Shown: positions 1 to 9,503, counted from the first letter of the stretch. The stretch: 64,000 nt of DNA from an uncultured Eubacteriales bacterium (GCA_905198835.1 CAJKDY010000003.1:62001-126000); one strand, 5' to 3'. Numbers and translations: made by a program. The notes: generated by a model from the letters alone, not told the origin.

Positions 1-775
1 GCAAAGCCACATGGTGACGTGTATCGTGGCGGTACGCCCTGGCCTGGGCGACAAACTCACGCTCGGCGGCCAGCTGACTCTCCAGCAGCTTACGCTGGGC
101 CTCCGCTGCCCGGGCGGCCTGCTGACGGGAGAGAAGGTCCATCATACGTAGGATCGCCATATATTCCGCCGTCACCAGCGCCAGCATCAGGACCTGGACC
201 ACCAGCCAGCGCAGGGGGGCAGGGTCCAGCAGGATCATACCGGCTATGGTCAGGCAGATCACCACCAAGGTGGACACCGCCATGGCGGCCATGGTCCCCC
301 AGCCCTCGGCGACGTCCACGGTGGCCCGACGAAAGGCGGGGCGAAGGAACCACAGCAACAGGAGGATATAGGCGACGAGAAAGGCGGTGCGCAGAACGGT
401 GAACAGAATGTCTTTGTCCGGGAAAAACAGCCGAAAGAGGCTGAAGGAGATCCCAATGGAGAATAAAAAGATGGCCGCGTAGGTGGCAAACAAAAACAGC
501 GTCTTCTGCCACGGCCGCCTGGACAGCCACATATAGACCATACCATAGGATAGCATGGACAAAAGGGAGAAGATCAAAAAGGGGCCGCCTTCGATCCCCA
601 GCGGGGGCAGCAGATACAGGACCAGTACCAGCAGAGCATTGACTGCCCCTTCCGCCGTCCAGACCAGGCGGCAGGTCTTGCGGGAGTATCGGCAGTCAGT
701 CATCAGGCACAGGGCGACGGCGTGGAAGACATCGAGGCTGATGTAGCGAAACAGCTCGGCAAAGATCTGGCTCAT
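1..775 (-). CDS. GHKL-type sensor histidine kinase, N-terminal part (cut by window edge)
   Basis: Only the N-terminal 258 or so residues are inside the window. They contain a run of hydrophobic segments (about six membrane spans), then a linker rich in Ala/Gln/Arg and the motif YRHDTRHH, which carries the likely phospho-accepting His of AgrC/NatK-like GHKL kinases. The ATPase domain lies beyond the left edge. The ATG overlaps the stop of the upstream LytTR regulator by four bases (ATGA), so the two are translationally coupled and form a kinase-regulator pair. No agrB or agrD peptide gene is visible nearby. The signal sensed is unknown. Confidence 0.85.
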   Translation of the reverse strand, partial: MSQIFAELFRYISLDVFHAVALCLMTDCRYSRKTCRLVWTAEGAVNALLVLVLYLLPPLGIEGGPFLIFSLLSMLSYGMVYMWLSRRPWQKTLFLFATYAAIFLFSIGISFSLFRLFFPDKDILFTVLRTAFLVAYILLLLWFLRPAFRRATVDVAEGWGTMAAMAVSTLVVICLTIAGMILLDPAPLRWLVVQVLMLALVTAEYMAILRMMDLLSRQQAARAAEAQRKLLESQLAAEREFVAQARAYRHDTRHHVAL

Positions 776-1515
776 GTCTTCTCCCCCTTCCCAAAGGCCC
801 ACTGGAAGTAGGCGTTTCTCGTCTTGCGGAAGTCCCCCTCCTTCAAAGGGACCTTCGCCCCGCTGTGGAGCAGGATGCCCTGGGCAGTGATGGTGCGGAT
901 GGCGTCCTGATTGACGATGTAGCCCCGGTAGGGGGTGATGAACTGCCCCGGCGCAAGGGCCTGGAGCTGGTCATAGAGGGCGCTCAGGCTCTGTTGGTGC
1001 TCCTCCAGGCTCCCGGAGTGGGTATGGATCACCCGCAGACGGCCTACGCTCTCGATGTAGGCGATCTCTCCCAAGGGTACCCGGCGGGTCACGCCGCTTT
1101 CCATGTGGAGCAAAAGCCCCTTTTGCTCCCGGCGTTGAAAAGGGATCACGGCCCGGTCCAGCGCCTGGGTCAGCTGGGCCTGGGTGAAGGGCTTGACCAG
1201 ATAGTGGACGGCCCCCAGGGCGAAGGCCTCCACGGCGTAGTCGGTGGAGGTGGTGAGAAAGAGGAAGGTCAGATCAGGAAGCCGCCGGTGCAGTTCCTGG
1301 GCCAACTGGGTGCCCAGCATACCGGGCATACACACGTCCAATAGGGCAATGTCCCACGCCCCGCCCGCCTCCAGCGCGTCCAGAAACGCGGAGGGGTCGG
1401 AGAACGCGTCCACATGGCCGCTCAGATCGGGGCGGACGGCAAGATAGTCCTCCGCTCCCCGGACCACAGCGGCGCGGTCGGGCTCTTGATCATCACAGAT
1501 GGCGATGCGAAGCAT
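772..1515 (-). CDS. LytTR-family response regulator
   Basis: A 247-residue DNA-binding response regulator. Residues 1-125 form a receiver domain that starts MLRIAICDD; the acidic pair is followed by the likely phosphorylation site Asp60 in LLDVCMPG and the conserved Lys of LVKPF. Residues about 145-245 are a LytTR domain (IAYIESVGR, FITPYRGYIVN). A longer reading frame is open upstream, but the ATG at 1515 has a good GAAAGGGG ribosome site and begins exactly at the receiver fold. It is coupled by ATGA overlap to the kinase that follows. It sits just downstream of the terminator of the secreted-protein operon, so its promoter probably lies within 1516-1680. Confidence 0.9.
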   Translation of the reverse strand: MLRIAICDDQEPDRAAVVRGAEDYLAVRPDLSGHVDAFSDPSAFLDALEAGGAWDIALLDVCMPGMLGTQLAQELHRRLPDLTFLFLTTSTDYAVEAFALGAVHYLVKPFTQAQLTQALDRAVIPFQRREQKGLLLHMESGVTRRVPLGEIAYIESVGRLRVIHTHSGSLEEHQQSLSALYDQLQALAPGQFITPYRGYIVNQDAIRTITAQGILLHSGAKVPLKEGDFRKTRNAYFQWAFGKGEKT

Positions 1516-1624
1516 GGCGGCACCCCTTTCGCTTTTTCTGAGAGGTATTGTAGCACATCTTACGCTGCTTTGAAAGAGGCAGAGCAGAGGTTGCATGGGG
1601 CGGAGCGTATCTGTCACGCGGATA

Positions 1625-1666
1625 AAAAAGGTTCCCTGAAATCTGTTGATTTCAGGGAACCTTTTT
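1625..1666 (-). terminator. Intrinsic terminator after the secreted-protein operon
   Basis: A perfect 19-base inverted repeat (arms 1625-1643 and 1648-1666, loop 1644-1647) has A/T runs on both ends. It lies 18 bases past the stop of the CAP protein gene and separates it from the LytTR regulator. Confidence 0.85.
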
Positions 1667-1683
1667 ATGGCTTTTTCAAGAGA

Positions 1684-4600
1684 TCATATCCCGGAATAGG
1701 GCTTATCCGTCTCGATGAACACGCCCCGCTCCGCGGTCCAGTCCACGTTGAAGCCCAGCTTGCGGCCCAGGTCCCGAAGCTGGTAGTAGGTGTAGCCGCC
1801 GCCGTTATCGTCCACCAGGTAGATGGCCTGAAGGTCGCTGGCCGCGCCGTTTACATTGGTGGGGTTCTGGGGCACGGTGTAGGTCCGCTCCCCGCTGAAG
1901 GGGGTGGAGTTCTCACTGCCGTTGGGGGTGTAGCTCCGCCCCGCCGCCAGGTTCACCGAGCCATCCCAGTCCACGCTGAACTTCGCCTGGGTGCCGTTGA
2001 GAGCCAGGGCCAGGTCACGGACCTTTACATAGTTGGTGGGGTTGCCGGCGGCGTCCTTGAGGGCGTACATCTGGAACTCTACCTTCTTGCCGTCCAGCTC
2101 CACGGTCTGGGTGGAGGGGTAGGCGATAGGGTTCCCCACCTGGAGCGTCACGGTCTTTCCGGGGAGCTTCAGGGTGTAGCCGCTGCCGCTCTTGGCCATG
2201 GCGTTCACGTCGATGGGCAGGTAAGACGTAACGCCGTTCTGGGCGGTGCAGATGAGGTATTCGCTTTGCATGGCCGCCTCGCTGGGGAAGGTCAGGCTGC
2301 CGTTGGTGGAGGTCACAGAGGCGATGGCGGCGTCGGTGAAAAGCTGCACCCAATGATATGGGGTGCTGCCGGTGACGCCCACACCCAGATAGCCGTGGCC
2401 CGGTTCGAGGATGTTGGCTTTATGGCCCGGAGAGTTCATCCAGCCGTTCATGACCTCCTGGGGATCGCGCTGGCCCGCGGCGATGTTTTCCGACGCGAGC
2501 ATCCAGCGGAAATCGCTGGAGATGGCCGTCTCCGGTCGCTGTCCATTGGGGCGGGTGTGCTCCAGGCGGGTCAACAGCTCGTTTTCCCGAACATCACAGG
2601 CGGTCTGGAGCTGGGCGGGCATGCTCAGCAGGTTTAACCCGGCCTTGTAACGCTCCTGATTGACCAGCTTCAGTACCTCCCACTCCGGGGCGGAGAGGGA
2701 GAGCTTGTCGGCGGGCAGCTTGGCCTCCACTGTGGGCGTGCTGGGCGCGGTCTGGCCAGTCCCCGTGGCCGAGGGGATGCCCTTGCTCTTGGCCTTTTGG
2801 ACCACGGCGGACATCTCAGCCTGGGAGTGGATGGCCGAGACCACCTCCACATCGTTTTTGCCGTTTACGATGATGGCATAGGGGGTGCCCACCGTGTCGC
2901 CCGCGACGAAATCCCAGTAGAAGTTCAGGACGCCGGAATTGTCAGAGGTGCCGTAGATGGAGTAGCCCGCGGCGTTCAGCGTGGCGGGCAGGCCTGTCTT
3001 CAGCCGCTTGCACCAGCCGCAGTTCAGCGAGCAGACCAGCAAAACGAACTTCTCTCCGTCCCGGTACATTTTCTCCGCCTGGTACTCGCTGATGTTCACA
3101 TAGTGGGGGTCGGTCATAAAGGTGGTCTGGGGTTGGGCGGAGGGAGCGTCCACGGGGCCGCGGTTGACCACGGTGGAGCTCTCGCCGCCCACCAGGTCCA
3201 CATAGTCGCACCGGCCAGAGACCTTGGTGGTGGGCTGGGTGATCTGAATGGCGTTGGTATTCTCCCAGCCGCCCAGCTTGGCCACGGTGTCGGCGGCGGA
3301 GACCTTGGAATAGGTCCGGGTCATCCACATGGAGCCGTCGGTGCGCTCCAAGAGGACCACGTTGCTGCTCTTCCCGTCCGCGCGATAGGAGCTGCGGGCC
3401 ACGTTGGGAAGCAGATCCATGTTGCTGATGGGGGTGGTGGAGGTGTTCATGGCGTGGAACACCTCCCGCTTATCGTTGAGGTAGTGCCATGCCGTAGGCT
3501 TCATGGTGAAGGACCGGGAGGCCTCCATATCAAAGGCGTAGGTGTAGCCGTCCACGCCCTTGTAGCCGCCGGGCACGTCGGAGAGGTAGGCGACGGGCAG
3601 CTCGCCCGCCTGGGGTTTGTTGCTGGTGCAGTGGTTGGCGATCAGGGCCTTTACCTTGTTGTCGTTTTCGGACAAAAAGGCTACGAAGTTGGCGTTGTCC
3701 CCGAATTTGCCCAGGGTCTGGTAGATGGGGAAGATGTGCTTGATCATGCCCAGCTTCACGCCGTTTCCTCTGCTGTCGGAGAGCTGGAATTTGCGTTGGA
3801 GACCAAAGCCCCAGACGTAGCCGTCCTCATTGACCACAAAGCCGGTGACGGCGTCCACCGCGGTAGATTCCTGCTCGGTGAAGTATTCATAGGGGAAGAC
3901 CCGGGCGGCCTTGTCGGTGACCAGCTCCAGGGAGAGCTGATAGTCGTTATATGGGATGAAAAGCCCCTGGGAGAAGGCGACCTCGTCGTAGCCCATGGGG
4001 GTCACCGTCTCCGCCCAGCGGAAGAAGCGGCCATCCTCGGTGGCGGCGCCGCAGGCCACCACCGCTTTGAACTTGTCCGTTGCCCCGCCGTCCACCGTCA
4101 TCTTCTGAAGACCCTTTTCATAGTTGCCCGGGGCCTGGGACAAATAGGTGTAGCCCAGATAGAGGGTGCCGTCGGTCTTCAACACGCCAATGACCTCGGC
4201 GTAGCGGTGCTCGGCAAAGGCGGCGCAGCCGGTGGCTACCACCTTGCCCGAGTCGATCTCCTTCACGGTGCCGTCCTTGGTCATGTAATGGGCCTTGCCC
4301 GCCTGCTTGACCCCGGTGGCCAGCCGCTTTTTCTCCCCGGTCAGGTTGTTGACTCCGTAGAGGGTGCCGTCGGCGGTCAGAATGCTTCGCTGGGTCTCGC
4401 CGGGGGAGAGCACCCGGCCATACTCGGAGTAGTCCACCACGTTTTCGATCCTGTTTTTCACCACGGGGTCCAGTCCGTCCCCGTAACCCACCTGATAATA
4501 GGTCCCAAAGGGGTCGATGAACTCGGTGGAGCTGAGGATGTTATTGGTCATATACTGGGGCCGGGCCTGATCCAGCGCGGGATACTGGATGAACTGGTAA

Positions 4601-5316
4601 CCGCTCTGAGCCGCCCCGGAGCCCTGCATGCTCTGGGAGCCCTGGGAGCCGATGAGCCCCTCGGCCACAGACTTATCGGCCAGCCAGGTATAGGTGGGGG
4701 TGAAGTGGATGCTGTAGATGTTCTGCTTGTCGTCGGTGATCTTGCAGAGGTTATCCTGGGTGGTGAAAAAGAGCGAGCAGCGCTTTCCGCCACGCTCCGA
4801 GTAGGTCAAAAACTCGCCCTCCGGGCCCACGGCCAGGATGGCGCAGGCGGGGCTGATGTTCTGCACCAGCTTTTTGTTGGCGTCGTAGAGATCCACCTTC
4901 ACCATAATGGAGCTCTTGTCGATGGTCTTGCGGTAGTTTCCGCTGGGGGCCTGGGTGCCCATAGCGATCTGATAGGCGGTGTCATCCAGGCCCAAAGCAC
5001 TCTTGGCGGTCGCCTGATCCAGGCTGCCGAAGGTGCCCAGATAGCTGAGCTTCAAGAAATGCCCCTGGTAGTCCCTGCGCTTGAGGGTCTTGGCGAAGAA
5101 GGCGTTTTCGTAGTTTTCGTCCACCAGCTGGGTGCCCCACTGAAAGAGGAGGTTGGCGCCCACATCGGCTGTGGTGGGAGAGGCCAGGGCGGAGTAGACC
5201 TGAGCGATGGGGATATACCGCTCAAACAGGGTCTCGCCCGCGGCCAGCGCTGCCGCAGGCAGCAGGGACAGGGCCATGCACAAACACAGCAGAAGGCTTA
5301 CAATACGCTTTTTCAT
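1684..5316 (-). CDS. Secreted CAP-domain protein with thioredoxin-like segment and C-terminal stalk repeats
   Basis: A protein of 1,210 residues with a signal peptide (MKKRIVSLLLCLC, cleavage near ALAAG). The middle (about 300-560) has repeated DGTLY/DGTVK-type elements like RCC1-style propeller blades. Around residue 765 a short thioredoxin-like motif appears (CSLNCGWCKR, with a C-x2-C pair). About 885-1015 is a CAP/SCP domain (LVNQERYKAGLN, ENIAAG, WMNSPGHKANIL), a fold of secreted cysteine-rich and SCP-like proteins. The last 130 residues have two copper-amine-oxidase-N/stalk-like elements (VKVRDLALALNG, YYQLRDLGRKLGFNVDW), usually cell-wall-binding or adhesive in Firmicutes. An upstream in-frame GTG exists, but the ATG at 5316 has AAGGAG eight bases away. 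It is the last gene of a four-gene operon, 15 bases after the SLH gene. Function is unknown; extracellular location is well supported. Confidence 0.85.
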   Translation of the reverse strand: MKKRIVSLLLCLCMALSLLPAAALAAGETLFERYIPIAQVYSALASPTTADVGANLLFQWGTQLVDENYENAFFAKTLKRRDYQGHFLKLSYLGTFGSLDQATAKSALGLDDTAYQIAMGTQAPSGNYRKTIDKSSIMVKVDLYDANKKLVQNISPACAILAVGPEGEFLTYSERGGKRCSLFFTTQDNLCKITDDKQNIYSIHFTPTYTWLADKSVAEGLIGSQGSQSMQGSGAAQSGYQFIQYPALDQARPQYMTNNILSSTEFIDPFGTYYQVGYGDGLDPVVKNRIENVVDYSEYGRVLSPGETQRSILTADGTLYGVNNLTGEKKRLATGVKQAGKAHYMTKDGTVKEIDSGKVVATGCAAFAEHRYAEVIGVLKTDGTLYLGYTYLSQAPGNYEKGLQKMTVDGGATDKFKAVVACGAATEDGRFFRWAETVTPMGYDEVAFSQGLFIPYNDYQLSLELVTDKAARVFPYEYFTEQESTAVDAVTGFVVNEDGYVWGFGLQRKFQLSDSRGNGVKLGMIKHIFPIYQTLGKFGDNANFVAFLSENDNKVKALIANHCTSNKPQAGELPVAYLSDVPGGYKGVDGYTYAFDMEASRSFTMKPTAWHYLNDKREVFHAMNTSTTPISNMDLLPNVARSSYRADGKSSNVVLLERTDGSMWMTRTYSKVSAADTVAKLGGWENTNAIQITQPTTKVSGRCDYVDLVGGESSTVVNRGPVDAPSAQPQTTFMTDPHYVNISEYQAEKMYRDGEKFVLLVCSLNCGWCKRLKTGLPATLNAAGYSIYGTSDNSGVLNFYWDFVAGDTVGTPYAIIVNGKNDVEVVSAIHSQAEMSAVVQKAKSKGIPSATGTGQTAPSTPTVEAKLPADKLSLSAPEWEVLKLVNQERYKAGLNLLSMPAQLQTACDVRENELLTRLEHTRPNGQRPETAISSDFRWMLASENIAAGQRDPQEVMNGWMNSPGHKANILEPGHGYLGVGVTGSTPYHWVQLFTDAAIASVTSTNGSLTFPSEAAMQSEYLICTAQNGVTSYLPIDVNAMAKSGSGYTLKLPGKTVTLQVGNPIAYPSTQTVELDGKKVEFQMYALKDAAGNPTNYVKVRDLALALNGTQAKFSVDWDGSVNLAAGRSYTPNGSENSTPFSGERTYTVPQNPTNVNGAASDLQAIYLVDDNGGGYTYYQLRDLGRKLGFNVDWTAERGVFIETDKPYSGI

Positions 5317-5331
5317 CACTGTCACTCCTTA

Positions 5332-7560
5332 TCAGCGGTCCTTGATGGGATAGAAGTCACGCAGGTCTACGCCGCTGGGCTTTCCGTAGGGGTCGGTGCA
5401 GTGGCCGCTGGAGGAGGTGATCCAGACCCGGTCACCGTAGACGTAGTGGGTGGCAAGGTCGGCGTAATGCCCAAAGCCCTTGACAGACTTGACGCACTGG
5501 TACCAGCCGATGCTGCCCGCGTCCAGGCTGCGGTAGGCCACGATGAGGGCCTGCTCGATGGTGCAGGGGGCGTTGGGGGCCAGGGTGGTGTCGGTGGTGC
5601 CGTTCACCAGACCCAGGGCGTTCATAAAGGCCATGGACTGGGTGGCCCAGGACTGGACCTCCCCGGCGTCGGAATAGGTGCCCAGCTTGGAGTCGTAGAT
5701 GGTGTACTCGGTGTCCGAGTTGGCCTTCACATACTGGAGGGCCCGGTAGAGGAAGGTGGCCATCTGCTGGCGGGTCAGCGGGGCGTAGGGATCAAAGGTG
5801 GTGGCGGTGACGCCGGTGGTGATGCCAGCGGCGTAGGCCTTGCGGACATACTCGCTGTCGGTGTCGGTAAAGGTGCCGACGTCGGCGGCGGGGATGGCCT
5901 TGCCCAGCATCCGCTCGGCCATCTTCACGGCAATGGAGGCGAACTGCTCGCGGTTGACGGCGGTGGTGTAGTCGTCGCCCAGCAGCACCTTGTCGATGAG
6001 GCCGCTGTCGGCGGCGCTTTGCACATCGTTTTTGGCCCAGACGCTGACAATGGCCCAGACGTAGGTGTCCTTGCTGATGGCGAAGGAGCGGGTGGTGTCG
6101 TCGTCAGGGGTGGCCTCCAGGGCCCATTTATAGAAGGAGCCGCCCTCTGCCCAGTTTGCCTTGGTCCGGTTCAGAGCGTACTGGTAGTCCTCCCGGCTGA
6201 TCTGGCCTTTGGTCGCCACCGCGTGCTCATAGGTCTCGCTGACGTCTATCTGGCGCATATCCTTGCCGCAGACCGTGCAGGTCTTGACGTAGACCCGGTC
6301 GCCATTGGCGTTCAGGCCCAGAAAGTGTTCGTCGGAGATGTCCAGCTTGTCAAAATCGTGGGCGCCGTACTGCCCCTCATGCTGGTCCCAGCCGCCTACG
6401 AAGGTGTGGTTGGGGTTTCTCTCGCACAGGCCGCACTTGGAGCAGGAGTAGAAGAACCGCTCGTCGCTGATACAGCTGGCGAAGGAGTAGCGCCGGTCGG
6501 GAGATGCGTACTGATAGGTAAAGCTGTGATCAGTGCACCAGTCCCGGGCGGCCTCCTTGCCCTTTTCGGCGGCGGCGTAGACATCGTCGCCGGAGTAGAG
6601 CATCACCCGGCAGCCGGGGATGGAGCCGCCGCTATAGGTGGGCCCGTTGGGGTAGACGGAATCGGGGATGAAGAGAATGTGCTCATAGGTGCCGAAGCGG
6701 TCCCGGTCGCCGCCCCAGTCGCTGGGCAGCTGCTCCCGGCCGATGTTGTCCAGGATGCCCTGGATGTCGCACTTGGGGCTGAGCCAGAACTCCTTCACGT
6801 TGCACTCCTCGGCCAGGGAGAAGTCGATCTTGCGGTAGAGGTCATAGACCACCCGGGTAGGACGGTAGGTCTGGAGGGTATCGCTGTAATTTTTGTTGAT
6901 CCTGGGCGCGCCGCTGGTGTCGATGAACTCGCCGTCCAGGGTGTAGAAGCCCTTTCCCAGGACATTGGAGACACTGGTGCCCCGCAGGGTCGTTTGCCAG
7001 CCTGTCCACTGCTGCCAGGTGTTGACCTCCGCCACGTTCACGGTATCCTCGCTGACCAAAATGGTGAGGGGCTGGCCCAGCGGGTAGTTGGCGTCGGCCT
7101 CGGCCAGAGAATAGCGCTTGGCCAGCTGAGCCTGATACTTCTCCTCGTCCTTGGTGGCCTGGCTCTTCACCAGAGGGAAGGTGTAGGACACCTTGACCAG
7201 CGTGTCGCTCACGCGCTCCACACTGGCCTTTTTGTCGTTGACAGTGGCGTTGATGCCGTCCTTTTTGGAGGTGAACTTGGCGTCCTTTTCGGGCTTGATC
7301 TCCACGGTGATGACAACGGTGTACTCCGTGTCGTAGTCCATCGTGGCGCCCTCGCTCTGGCCCTGCCACTCCACCTTAGTGACCTGGGTGCTGACAGTGG
7401 CGGGGACCTTGGCGTTGGTGGGCAGGACCTTGCCCACCTTGGGGGAGGTCATGGTGATGACGATCTTGTTGACGGTGGTGGCGGCCAGAGCCTGGAGCGG
7501 CAGCAGGGCAAGGACCAGGCAGAGGCACAGCAGCAGACTGACAAGGCGACTTTTTTTCAT
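5332..7560 (-). CDS. Secreted SLH-domain protein with Cys-rich central region
   Basis: A 742-residue exported protein with signal peptide MKKSRLVSLLLCLCLVLALL ending near LQALAA. Residues 30-140 form a beta-rich domain (VEWQGQSEGATMDYDTEY). A central region carries C-x2-C pairs (CSKCGLCERN, CTVCGK) with several His, resembling the zinc-ribbon-like spacers common in gut SLH proteins. The C-terminus (about 510-720) holds three SLH repeats (DVGTFTDTDSEYVRKAY, GVTATTFDPYAPLTRQQMA, a TYSDAG unit) that bind pyruvylated cell-wall polymers. The ribosome site AAGGAGGAG is ideal. It is third in the operon, between another SLH protein and the CAP protein. The substrate or partner is not recognisable. 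Confidence 0.85.
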   Translation of the reverse strand: MKKSRLVSLLLCLCLVLALLPLQALAATTVNKIVITMTSPKVGKVLPTNAKVPATVSTQVTKVEWQGQSEGATMDYDTEYTVVITVEIKPEKDAKFTSKKDGINATVNDKKASVERVSDTLVKVSYTFPLVKSQATKDEEKYQAQLAKRYSLAEADANYPLGQPLTILVSEDTVNVAEVNTWQQWTGWQTTLRGTSVSNVLGKGFYTLDGEFIDTSGAPRINKNYSDTLQTYRPTRVVYDLYRKIDFSLAEECNVKEFWLSPKCDIQGILDNIGREQLPSDWGGDRDRFGTYEHILFIPDSVYPNGPTYSGGSIPGCRVMLYSGDDVYAAAEKGKEAARDWCTDHSFTYQYASPDRRYSFASCISDERFFYSCSKCGLCERNPNHTFVGGWDQHEGQYGAHDFDKLDISDEHFLGLNANGDRVYVKTCTVCGKDMRQIDVSETYEHAVATKGQISREDYQYALNRTKANWAEGGSFYKWALEATPDDDTTRSFAISKDTYVWAIVSVWAKNDVQSAADSGLIDKVLLGDDYTTAVNREQFASIAVKMAERMLGKAIPAADVGTFTDTDSEYVRKAYAAGITTGVTATTFDPYAPLTRQQMATFLYRALQYVKANSDTEYTIYDSKLGTYSDAGEVQSWATQSMAFMNALGLVNGTTDTTLAPNAPCTIEQALIVAYRSLDAGSIGWYQCVKSVKGFGHYADLATHYVYGDRVWITSSSGHCTDPYGKPSGVDLRDFYPIKDR

Positions 7561-7587
7561 GGGGAGCTCCTCCTTGATGAAGTTCTC

Positions 7588-9339
7588 TTACTTGTTCTGG
7601 TAGGCCCGGTACAGGAAGGTGACGATCTGGCCCCGGGTGCAGGTCGTATCGGGGGAGAAGGTGGCGACGGAGGTGCCGGTGGTGACGCCGTTTTGCACCG
7701 CCCAGGCCACCGCCTGGGCATAGGGGGCGCCGGAGGCCACATCGGTAAACTGGCTGGCGCTGCCTGTCTTGGGGGACCCGGCGGCCTTCCAGAGGTAGGT
7801 GACAAAGTCGCCCCGGGTGCAGGGGTCGTGGAGATAGGTGGTGGGGGCGATCATGCCCTGGTTGTAGGCCCAACAGGAGGATTCGTAGTAGTAGGCGAAG
7901 AACCACTCCCCATTGGTGGCGTCAAAGGTCTCCCGGATGGTTTTGTCCGAAGGCGGATTATAGGTCGGCTCCCGCTCCGCTCGGTAGAGGAAGGTCAGAG
8001 CCTCCGCCTTGGTGCAGGTGTTGACGGGGGAGAAGGTGTTGTTGGTGGTGCCGTTTGTGACCTTGCGTCCCACCGCCCAGAGCACGGCGTCGGCAAAGTA
8101 GTCGGTGGCCTGCACGTCGATAAAGCTGCCCACGCCCTTGACCACATTGGCGGCGGCGGTGGTCAGCTCGTCCTCCCGGAGCGCGGCCAGCACCTTCCGG
8201 CCCAGGGTGGGGGAATCCACCCAGTTTTCGTCCTTCAAAAACCGCTCGCCGGAGTGACTGATCTTGACCCCTCCGGTGCCCAGGCCGGCGCCGTTATAGA
8301 TGGGACTGGTCTCCTGGCCGGTGAGGGTGCCGGCGTTATAGATGTTGTCCATGGTATCGGCCACGCCGATGCCCACGGCCAGGTCGCCGGAGATGGCGCC
8401 GGAATTGTAGCAGTAGCGGATGGCGGTCTCGCTCTTTGGATCGGTCCGCTGTGAGCGGAGGCTGCGAACAAAGCTGACGCCGCAGGCCTGGCCGCCGTTC
8501 AGGGTCCCGGCGTTGAAGCAGTGGTCAAACCAGGCGTCCCAGGACTTCCCCGCGATGCCGCCCACGCTGGAGCCGGTGAGGGTGGAGCCGTTCCAGCACT
8601 CCCGGATGGCGGCGTTCTTCGCCGAGCCAACGATGCCGCCCACCGAGCCCTCGGGGCTGGTCCGGGCGGTACCGCCGTTGGACCAGCAGCCCACGATCCG
8701 GGCGTTCTCTACCTGGGAGGCAATGGGGCCGATGACGGGAGCGTTCATGCCGTTGACTACGTCGCTGGCGTCGATGTCGATGCGAAAGTCCACCACACCC
8801 AGGTCGAAGACCCCGCCCAAGGTGGTATCGTCATAAGCGTCGCCGGGGGCGACAGCCTCTTCCCGGCCCTGAACGCAGGCGAACAGACCGAAGCAGTGGG
8901 CCTCAAAGCCCAGGGCCTGGTCCTGGCGTTGATAGTCGGCGCGCTTGCCGGTGATGGTCATGCCCCGGATCACGTGGCCCGCCCCGTCGAAGCTGCCGGT
9001 GAAGGGGGCGGGGTCGCCGTGGCGCTCCAGAGTCTCGCCGCCAATGGGCATCCAGTCGCCCCAGGCGGAGAGGTCGAGGTCGCAAGTCAGCTTATAGTGC
9101 TTGTCCAGCCCCTGCCGCACGGCGTTGAGCTGGTCGGGGATGGAGACCAGGTAGGGGTCGGACTGGGTTCCCGAGCCTCCGGCAAAGGTATAGGGACTTT
9201 GCTTCAGCTCGGCCAACACCCGGTTGGGCGCGCCGGTGGCCAGATGGGCCGTGGAGCTTTCCACCGCCAGGGCAGGGCCTGGGAGCAGGGTGAGCGCCAT
9301 ACCGAGAGCCAGCAACAGACCTGTGAGTTTCCTTTTCAT
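7588..9339 (-). CDS. Secreted SLH protein with GLUG-like repeats
   Basis: A 583-residue protein with signal peptide MKRKLTGLLLALGMALTLLP. Residues about 50-330 contain a putative beta-helix with GLUG-like elements (GGIVGSAKNAAI, GGIAGKSWDAW, NAGTLNGG, NSGAISGD, NAGTLTG), a repeat found in bacterial adhesins. Residues about 385-583 are three SLH repeats (SFIDVQATDYFADAVLW, NTFSPVNTCTKAEALTFLYR, QFTDVASGAPYAQAVAWAV). The frame stays open far upstream, but the ATG at 9339 has AAAGGAG and begins the signal peptide; its first bases overlap the stop of the small zinc-ribbon gene. Likely a wall-anchored surface adhesin or structural protein; its ligand is unknown. Confidence 0.85.
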   Translation of the reverse strand: MKRKLTGLLLALGMALTLLPGPALAVESSTAHLATGAPNRVLAELKQSPYTFAGGSGTQSDPYLVSIPDQLNAVRQGLDKHYKLTCDLDLSAWGDWMPIGGETLERHGDPAPFTGSFDGAGHVIRGMTITGKRADYQRQDQALGFEAHCFGLFACVQGREEAVAPGDAYDDTTLGGVFDLGVVDFRIDIDASDVVNGMNAPVIGPIASQVENARIVGCWSNGGTARTSPEGSVGGIVGSAKNAAIRECWNGSTLTGSSVGGIAGKSWDAWFDHCFNAGTLNGGQACGVSFVRSLRSQRTDPKSETAIRYCYNSGAISGDLAVGIGVADTMDNIYNAGTLTGQETSPIYNGAGLGTGGVKISHSGERFLKDENWVDSPTLGRKVLAALREDELTTAAANVVKGVGSFIDVQATDYFADAVLWAVGRKVTNGTTNNTFSPVNTCTKAEALTFLYRAEREPTYNPPSDKTIRETFDATNGEWFFAYYYESSCWAYNQGMIAPTTYLHDPCTRGDFVTYLWKAAGSPKTGSASQFTDVASGAPYAQAVAWAVQNGVTTGTSVATFSPDTTCTRGQIVTFLYRAYQNK

Positions 9340-9503
9340 ATCTGTTCTCCTTTCGGGAGGGATACCCCCTCCAGTTGTTGATGGAACCGCTCGATCTCCT
9401 CCTCTGTGGCGGGCTGGATGTCCGGATGCTCGCAGGCGGGGCATATCTGGACCGAGCCGTAGCGGCGGAACAAAAAACCGCATTGCTTGCAGATGTAGGT
9501 CAC
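9336..9503 (-). CDS. Small zinc-ribbon protein (55 aa), GTG start
   Basis: A short gene starting with GTG, with AAGGAGG nine bases upstream. The 55-residue product has two C-x2-C knuckles (C5KQC8 and C21PAC24) separated by 12 residues and an acidic tail (EEEIERF). This matches the rubredoxin-like or zinc-ribbon fold. There is no signal peptide, so it should be cytoplasmic. Its TGA overlaps the ATG of the first SLH gene by four bases, so it is the leading, translationally coupled cistron of the surface-protein operon. Whether it is a regulator, a metal sensor or simply a coupling leader cannot be told from sequence. Confidence 0.75.
   Translation of the reverse strand: MTYICKQCGFLFRRYGSVQICPACEHPDIQPATEEEIERFHQQLEGVSLPKGEQI

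Noticed and set aside
2797..8454. A very long plus-strand open frame opposite the CAP and SLH genes
   Set aside because: It is antisense to well-supported exported proteins, has Gly/Val/His/Ala-rich low-complexity composition, and no domain or ribosome site; GC-rich codons on the minus strand leave few stops on the other strand.
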